A DNA stretch of 64,000 nt from Symsagittifera roscoffensis (Eukaryota; Xenacoelomorpha; Acoela; Convolutidae), in contig NC_087064.1 of the NCBI RefSeq assembly GCF_963678635.1, positions 81,503,526-81,567,525 on the forward strand, written 5' to 3'. The position numbers and the translations under genes were made by a program. Below the pieces are notes generated by a model. The model made no database searches and was not told the origin of the DNA. It saw only the letters and a program-made list of their open reading frames with translations. Of the stretch, positions 37,801-46,800 are shown one piece after another (position 1 is the first letter of the stretch; every line of letters begins with the position of its first letter).

Positions 37801-40800
37801 GATCAACGTAACCGGCTTTAATGTGGACAGAGTTGCTTTCATGGAGGAGGCCTGGACAGTAGTAGAGTGCTACGGGACCCAGTCGATCTTGAAAACATGT
37901 CTCAACAGACCACTGATACTGGAAATCCTTGACAAGCTGGACGAATGCGAAGGGAGAATAAGCGAATTGCTAATTGATTCGACCAGTGATGAGAGTGATA
38001 CAAACTCTCCGCACCAAGAAAACAAAGAGAAAAAAGTATACCTGTCCAGAACTCGAAAAGGAACGATGTGATCGAAAATGGTGATTGAAAAGATCAACGA
38101 CATGAAGATGATGTTGGGCAGCAATGTAACGTCAAGAAAAACTGGAAAGGCGAATGTGGACTCTTAACTTCCAACGAAAACTTTGAACTCAGCTAAACGA
38201 ATGCGAGAGGCAGATGCCTTTGACATGGAACAAGGCAATGACAGGTTGCCTGGCAGGACAGAAATGATGACCAATGTAGCGATGGTGCCACCCATACTCG
38301 TGGAAGGATTTTTATCAGCCAGATATAAAGCCAAAAGGAGTGACTGCACTCTTACTGGATACACGCTAGAAATGGAAATACTCAGCCAATGTTGTGACCC
38401 TTAGGGATTTGAAACCTTAATTCATGAACCACGGAACAGGAAGCGTCGTAGGACAGCTGACTCCAGTGGAACACAATCGATTGACAGTCTCGAACACATT
38501 CTCCTAGACCAGCGCGCCGGTGGATACATGGAAATGATGGAATGCAGGAACTCAGCTAGAACATCTAATCGCTCTAGAAAATAAAAGTGCCATTGAACAT
38601 TACCTCGACAAATTAATCAAGGACACAATAATGAATCAGAAGGCATTTAAAATGATAGCATCTTCCAATATGCACACAGAAGTGGTGGATCAATTGGTGA
38701 CTTTGCCGTCGAGGACAGTGTTACCACGCCATTTCGAAGAAAAAACGAACTTCTACGAAAAAACATGCTCTAAAAGCGATACTGTACATCAGAACTGAGC
38801 TGCAACTCAGACTTGCTTGGTGTATGACGGGACTCACGATGGGAGAGTACGATTCTGAAGAAAGGAAAAGGTCGAAAGAAGAGAAAGCACTCTTGATGAC
38901 GCATTTAAGAGACCTGATGATCTGTGAAGTAGCGGCAGTAGCGTGTGTGAAACGCAGATACGCTCTCTTTTTCACCCGGCTCTTTTTGAATCAGATGTCG
39001 GTTCCAGAGATAAATATCTTTGTGGTAACCCTGAAAGAAGGCAGTGAACTGGCAAAGACATTGCTCGTTCAAGCGCTGGTAGACATTTACCAAAGCAAGC
39101 CACTGCGAAGGAACATGAAAGAACCTGTGGAACTAGAACCCTTGAGGAAGAACGGCGAAATCCGACAATTCTCAAATAAGGAGCTGAGGCTCACGAAATA
39201 TTCGATATTGGACACTGCTGAGGTCCGGTGAATACTGTGGACCGATCAGAAAGAAGTCATACCTTTAAGTGTCGGGAATTGTTGGAATGCCCTATAATCT
39301 TTCCATCGATGAGGATATACTTGATTGTTACTTCGACTATGAAAAAACTGTGTTACTGAGATTCTGGTTGTCATGAACATCAACAATAATAAAAAGTATC
39401 GCCAGTCAGCAAGTCAAACTAGGACTTGTATTGGAAGAAAAGTTGGCTGCACCCTCCATAACGAAACCTGACAGCAGAGTGGAGTTTGGATTGGGATTCT
39501 AAGATGGATTACTGAGGACAAGCCTGATGGTACTATGGAAGTTAATGAAGCCATCATGGTGCCCGAGTCCAAACACTTATTCGATATAACGAGCGACGCA
39601 GGATGAGCAGAGAGTCTTTTCGCAGACCGTTTGGAGCTTGGTACCTAGTTGGCTCGGTGATGGCTCCAAGGTGTAAAAGCCGATATCCAGTACTTTTTAT
39701 CCAGTCCAGAGAGAATTGAATGCAAATTGCAATTTGCAAAACCTCAACATAATTTACAATTTGATGACTACAGCCTCTAGAAGCAGCCGAGAGGACGGTG
39801 TAGAATTGCCTGGCTGGGGACCAGAAAACTGTGTCTGTGGACTGAAAGGTCATATGTATGAAGATCTTGACTGCGTAAAGACAATTACGAGACAGCATAG
39901 ACAAATAACGATACAAATATAGTGATGAAAACGAGAACGGAAACGGAATTATTAGCAGAATTTATTATAGGGACTGAAGTGAATCTAGCGTTTGCACTAG
40001 GATTTTACAGCAAGTTTGGTTCTATAGAGTCGCTAGTGAGTCTAGAACAAAAACATGAGATGGTCACAGCCATCAGTGTAGAATTTTTTCCGGGAGTGTC
40101 ACAAGTTGAACAGAAGCATATCGGAAAATGGAGAGAAGCGATTGAAGTCGAGATGAGCTTCATGCAGAGTGAAACTTTTCGCAGACCTTCTGGAGCTTGG
40201 TACCTAGTAGGCTCGGTGATGGCTCCAAGGTGCAAACGCCGATATCCAGTAAATTTTGTGGCATTGGACATAAAAAGCACAAGGAAGATAGTGGATCAGG
40301 CTTTCTCAATAGCAAAATGTAAGAGAATGCCGGAGAAATCTTACAGGTTACCCTTTGAAATTTTTGTCGCAGTTCTAGAAAGAGCCAAGGACGATTTAGA
40401 ACCGATATTCGTAAAAAAATTTCCTGTGGTAAGCAAGTGGTAACTTTTTGATTTTGAAAGATCACGAAAGCAGAAAAGATCAACAGCAACGGATTACAAT
40501 GCAGTAGAAGATAGTGAAGAAACCACCGAATGATGATGGAAGTGAAACCACTGCTGGAAGCTTCAAGAAAACGAAATTGGAGAAGAATAATTTTGACACA
40601 TGATGAGTTCGCATACCATGTTTGCTACAAACATGGTGGTATTCTGGGCGAAGTAATTTGGTGTTGGTTTCGGGCTCTGGAGAGCTGCTCTCCATGGGTT
40701 TACCAGGCTCATCACAGCCCGTATCAATAGCGATAGTTGGATTTATGGTGCCGATCAGATAGCTGGAACAATTGACAGGGAGCACCGACCAAAGAACTTG

Positions 40801-43800
40801 TAGAAAAACTTGTTTGGCTAAAAAGTTTAGATCTTTTTGAGACAAGGTGCAAAGAAATGTGAAATTTGGAAATAATGATGTGTATGAATTTTTTTATGAT
40901 CTTTGATCATTTTGTACAGACAATGTAGAATTTTTAAAACCTGATGATGCACAAAAGTGTGCGAAATTATTTGTTTGAATTTACAGTTTTAACGCTTTAT
41001 CAAAACAATAGACAATAGTTTTAACATTTTTAGCTTCCCGGAATGTCTTGAACTGAACTTAATTAACGTATAATTCATTTATCAGAATATGAGAAGCTAG
41101 GAGCTGAGGGAAAGGGTTAATCCATCAACGATGGATATGGTGATTTTCATCCACTGGAAAAAAATATATATATAATAATAAAAATAATAATAATAAACAA
41201 GGATTTAGACATAAAACCATGGGGCTAAAATGCCCCGCGTTGGGAGTTTTAAACTGAGTTTTATAGTTTCTTTGAGTTTACACAGCTATTGCAGCAGTTT
41301 ATTATCCATGTGCATGGGACACTTTCCTCATATTTACTGATGAAATATATCCAGAAAACGTTTTTGAGGCTTGATTTGAGTCTTTCGTATTTCAACGCAA
41401 ACAGGTCTTCTTCTTCCTGAGTCTGTAAAATTTTGTTTGCTAGTATAGGTGTTCTGTGCCAGAAATTGCTTTTCGACGTTTCGTAATGATAATTTTTATG
41501 CGCTAAGTTATTTTTCGTTGATCTTCTTGTTGGGGCTGTAGATTCTTTGAACTGAACAAATTGTCTCCAATGGAAGTTGTATTGGTCGTTTATTATTTTA
41601 TGAAGCAAGAGAATGTCGTGCCTTTCGTGGTAGAGAGACAGTGGAAGCAGGTTTAATCTAATCAGTCTGTCTTTATAGTTGATGTTGTTACATGACAGTA
41701 TCCAACGTGTAGCTTTTCTTTGGACATCTTCAATAATTCTTAATTCACACTTATTTGCTTTCCATATGGGTGAGCCATATGACACAATTGGGGTTACATA
41801 TCCACAGTAGGAGTTCAGTTTCATTTTTAAGCTCGCTGATTTTGAAATATTTCTTTTAATTAAAAATAAGCAGCCTATTGCTTTTTGGGCTCTTATTTTT
41901 GCTTGTGCTGACCAGTTCAGGTTGTTGGTTATTTGTAATCCAAGGTCTTTTTCTGAACAGGTTTTTTCAAGTATATGGTCACCGAGATACATGTTTAGGT
42001 CAAGTTGGGGGTCTTTGAATATTATATTGTGACATTTTTTCAAATTAAGACTCATGGAATTATCTTTGCACCATAAGTTGATCGTGATTAGGTCATGTTG
42101 AAGCAGGGAAGGGTTCGTTGCAACAATTTTATAATCGTCTGCGTAACCATAGCACGAGTTGGTTAGTGATGACGGTAAATAGTTGATGAATGTAATGAAG
42201 AATACTGGCCCTAACAGTGAGCCTTGAGGTACGCCGCAACTAACTTCAAGATGGCTGGATACTGCCGCACCTATTCGTACTTGCTGTTTTCTGTTGGTTA
42301 AGTAGTTTGCTAATAGTTTAAGTGCGTTTCCTGATATGCCAAATTTATTGAGTTTATGTATGCACAAGTCGTGAGGAACTTTGTCGAAAGCCTTTTCGAA
42401 GTCTAAGTATATTGCCTGTAGAGACTTGATATTAGGGTTATCAAAGTCATCATAGATTTTGTCGAGGAATTGGAGCATTTGCAGAGTTGTCGATCGTTTA
42501 GGACAGAAGCCAAATTGGGAGATTTTTGGTGAGATTTTAAGGAAGATCAGTTTCTCTAAGACTTTGGATACTGCAGTTAGCAGGCTGATGGGCCTGTAGT
42601 TTGTGACCGATTGCTTGTCTCCATTTTTAAAAGTTGGGATGATTTGGCTAAGTTTCAGATCGTTGGAAATGTTGTTTTGTTGGTGATGGCGTAATAAATC
42701 AGTTTTAGAGATGAAGTTATGATATCTGCTAAATTGGTTAGGACTGTGTTACCGAGTCTATCTGGTCCTCTTGCTTTTTGGAGGTTTAATGTTTTAAGGA
42801 TGTCATATATCTAATTTTCAGAGAAATTGAAGCATTTGATTGAGCCAGGTAATTCAGCTATTGGTAAAATGTTTTCATTCTGTTTAATGTTAAAAACGCT
42901 TACGAAGTAATTGTTTAGAAGATTAGCTTTACCGTGCTCTGTTGATTCGGTTTTTTCATTCCAGTGCATTGTTTTTGGAGTACTTGAGTTTTTTCGTATG
43001 CTTTTAAAGTATTTTTAGAGCTTTGAGAAATTTCTGCCCTTGAAAGTTGATTCTTCGAAATTTTTCTGATCTAATTCGGATAAATGATCTACAAGGTTTT
43101 TAAGTCTTTCAAGATTGCGGTTATTAGTATGAGTAATTTTAAAGGCTACTTTTTTTGATGTTGTCTTGTGTCTTTTGATAATATTGGAGGTTTCAGGTGT
43201 GATCCAAGGTGCTAGGTTCATACGGTGTTTGGTCTGTTTTTTCATGTGTTTTTCTAGTGCTATATATAGCCAGAGGTACCATGAGTTGATTAAGTGGTCA
43301 ATGTTAGAGTAGCACTACGGTTGAAAAGGGTGTTCCAAAATTTATTTGTTTAAAGTAATCCAATCGACGTTGTTTAATGAGAAGACACCAAAGTCCAGAA
43401 AGTCGGATCCGTGTTGTATGGGAGTGGCTTTTTCTTCATTGTGTGTAAGAGATGATATCGTGATTAGAAAAGGGTTGTGGTCTGATAATTCTCTTTCTTG
43501 GTGTGAGAAGTGTTTTTTCATATGGTTGTCTATTGTGGTGTTTAAAATAATGTCGGGGTTGTTGCAAAGGACAATATCTAATTGGTCATGAGGGGGTTCA
43601 ATAAACTGTTGAAAGTTCATATCAGTAAAAGTCTGCAGTACTAATTGTTCGTGTTTTTGGGTTGATTGCAAGGTTTGCCAATGCGTATTAGCGAAGTTGA
43701 TGTCACCAACCAATAAAATATTTGGGCATTGAAATTCATTTGAGTAGTCAGTTAGCATATTCAATAGTTTGTTGAAGTCATCTGTGGATAGCTTATATTT

Positions 43801-46800
43801 GCTTTCGTTCGGGGCACTGTAGATACAGCATAGGATGAGAGGTGTCGGAGTGTTAAGGAGGAGTCCAACGCAGTCCGTAGTGTGTATTTCATGTTTTGTG
43901 AAAGCTAGGGATTGCTTTACAGCAATAAGCACGCCCCCGTGTTTCGATTTTGTTGAGTTGGTAGGTCTATCACATCTAGTTATTATGTGTGCAGGCAGAA
44001 AAAGCGCGTTGTCAGGGATATTTTCAGTTAACCAAGTTTCGCTTAAGCAAATGATGTCATAATCGTTCGATAGTATTATTTTGCTAAGTTTCATACGTCT
44101 ATTTATATCCAGTATACTTCGTGTATTGAATGACATAACATTCAGCGATTCTAGTCAGTTGTCATTTCTAGTCTGAATTGTGCTGTTTTCCTCCGGTTTA
44201 ATTGTAACTTTTGTCCAGGTGTCGTCAACTTTTTCATGCAGTTCTAGGTTTCTGATTCGAAGATTTTTGGGGTTTTTACCACTGCTGATGAGATTTCTAC
44301 GTTCTCTCAGGATGGCGTTTTCCAGTTTCATTTCTTCGACTGAGAGTTCCTTACTTATGAAGACATTTTTGTCATAATTTTTGAGGGCCGGTGTTGATGA
44401 TAGTATCAAGTCTATTTCTCTTGGACAGGTTACTCGTACCAGTATAGTTTTGTGGTTTGCTCGTTCTTCGCTGAACATTCCCAAATGCTTGAGATCAGTG
44501 ATATTGCATTCGAGGTTTAAGAATTTCATGATTTTATTTACCTCATCATAGTCATGGTCAAGTCTTTTTCTTCCATCTCTTTCCTTGATCTCGGGGACCC
44601 CTCTTATTCTCAATCCTTTGCTCAGGGGTTTGATAATGTTTTGCGCCGCTACTTGTAATCAGGGTTTACCCTGTTCTGCTGTTGGCAGGCTTTGGATGGG
44701 ATCTTTAATATTTTCCATTTTTGTCGAGACTTCGGCTACTACTTTACTTAACTTTGAAATTTCTTCTTCAATTTTTTTGATGTTTTCACTTTTGACATGT
44801 GATGCTGTGCTTCTGATTACTTGATCTCTTTTTCCGTTGGACAAACAGGTATTGCATATCAGTAGTGCGTTGTTACCAAGTTCCAGTATTCCATTGAGTG
44901 CAACGGTCGAGAGGCCAGTGCAGACAACTTCAAGGTGCATAGAGCAATTACAGGTGATGCATTTGTATATTGGGTCATTTTCGTTTATTGGTTTCTTGCA
45001 AGTTTTGCAAGGTTTTTTGTCCTTTGACATTCTCAGTTTTATTTATGTTTACGTCCTCTTATCTCTGTGGAAACTGTGTTTGGGGGATGAAGGTTTAGGT
45101 AGTGTACTCGAGTCCTCAGGGTGGTACCGAAAGGGCGCCGATTGAGGACTGAAGTATCAGTGTTAGGGTTATGAAAACAGTTGTGTGGGACCTTAAGGGT
45201 ACTTGATGACTAGCGGGAGAAAACGGTTTTATTTTATAGATGTGAATTCACAAAGACATCAAATCTGGCGATACCTAAAGGGTATCAATAGAAAATTCAG
45301 TCTCTGTGAAAATGATGACACCGACAAATGTTGTTGCCGCAGTGGTATATATTCGAGTAGCCCTCGCTATCAGTTTTTACACAGAACTTCTTGTAGATGA
45401 TCTTCTTTTTCAAAATCGTTTGGAGACTCGCAAGCGATGCTGTTGTTAAATGCACTTCGTCGGAAGATAGAACAGTTTTGGTGGTTATTCCTTTCGATAT
45501 ACCGCGATATCGCCAGAGTTCTTTCTTTTTGCGAAGAATATCGTTTACACGTTCCGTTCGGGCTGGTCTTCCGAGTCTGGGTGGTAGAGCGATAATGAAA
45601 ACTTTATTGCAACGTTCTGTCAACCGTAGGCCAAGTTGGGATAATTCTTCAGCAACGTCTTCGGGTGTTCTCGTTGAGTCTTTTTTGTCTTTCGTAAACA
45701 GATCGTTCGCACCGATGAATAGAGCTATAATATCGTATTCGTTCTTGCGGGGCAAGAAGTTTAGAACATCCGCGCTACCTGCACCAGGAAGGCTGAGGAT
45801 ATTGAAATTTGGGAAAGTTAGATTCTTCAATTGTGAGTTTCCGATCAACAAGTGTTGCGACGACGATTTCTTGAATATGTGAAATCTCGTTGGTTTTCAC
45901 CCATCCACGGCTAGGAACGGACGGGACTTTTTTTTCGTTTCGAATAAGGTGTTCTTGTTCCTAGCTACAACTTTTCTGAAAACACACAGTTTGAACGAGG
46001 GAAGAGGAATCTATTTAATAATTTTATCTATTTAATTATATAGTAATTAGGTTGTAGCCCCGTTTTTAGGAGTGACCTCGTGGTCTGGGGATACTGAGAC
46101 CCAGTCATGAGCTCACTATTTTTGCATGCAACTAAGTTAATTTTCGCGGTTTGGCCAAAGCCTTAAATTAAAATGACTTTGTCGACCAGATGTTAATGAA
46201 CCAAACGTTAAACTGGCTTTGGAAGAGACGGTTAAAAGCATGTGAACCTGTGTTTATAATTGCAAAAGAAATTCATCTGCCGAAAGTGACGTAATGAGCA
46301 TTCCAAGAACGAGCGTGAGAAATGGCGAAAAAAAATGTGATAGATTTCTAGTTTCGACAAAGGAATCTTAAGATTTCCAGTGGAATAAAAACTTCAACTA
46401 TTGATCCAGTTTTCTCAATTTGGGTTCATGTTATCAAAAAAGGGCCAGTCATAAATTGTTCTAGAAATTCAAAGAGGCATCTATTTTTTTTTGAAATTCG
46501 AATTTTTTCCTAGAAAGTCATTGTTTTTTATGTTTACTTGCGTTCATTACTCTTTTCCAATATTCGATTGGCTTTGTTTATCTATGGTTGTTAATAGTAC
46601 CTTCTGATAGTACCTTCGACCATTTGATTATACCTGGAAAAATCTTCTATTTGCTTCAATAGTTTCTGTAGCAAGTGACTTCACCCTTGTTCGAGATACT
46701 AGGCTAGAACCAGGCTCGTTAAACGCGATATGCCCGTCTGCTCCGATTCCTCCAACAAACAAGTCAATGCCACCTGCATCTCTAATCCTCTTTTCATACT

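Larger units (their letters stand above)
41160..45905 (-). mobile_element. CR1/L2-type LINE with esterase and PHD domains (minus strand)
   Basis: On the minus strand the order is an esterase ORF (45851-45297), ORF1 with PHD finger, coiled coil and RNA-binding-like domain (45030-44155), then ORF2 with endonuclease (44136-43342) and reverse transcriptase (to 41261). The 3' end is a TTATTA/TATA microsatellite (about 41205-41160). Esterase and PHD domains are known accessories of CR1-like LINEs. The copy has few lesions (one stop in ORF1, a few frame breaks in ORF2), so it is a recent insertion. It lies in GNPDA intron 2 in sense orientation. Confidence 0.88.
25024..46633 (-). other. GNPDA intron 2 (about 21.6 kb, phase 0), packed with retroelements
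   Basis: It lies between donor GTATAA (46633) and acceptor CTTTAG (25024). From the gene's 5' side it holds a CR1/L2-type LINE in sense orientation (45905-41160), then on the opposite strand a Penelope 3' end (40897-40990), gag-like decayed sequence (40845-32870) and a Ty3/Gypsy pol (31950-27580). Degenerate local repeats follow (27120-26110). It is about 20 times longer than intron 1. Confidence 0.88.

Noticed and set aside
38905-39175. Minus-strand frames in the gag-like region (FHTRYCRYF)
   Set aside because: A slight gag-like look, but neighbouring evidence supports the plus strand; taken as coincidence.
43346-45882. Several plus-strand frames of 65-161 codons
   Set aside because: They are antisense shadows of the minus-strand LINE.
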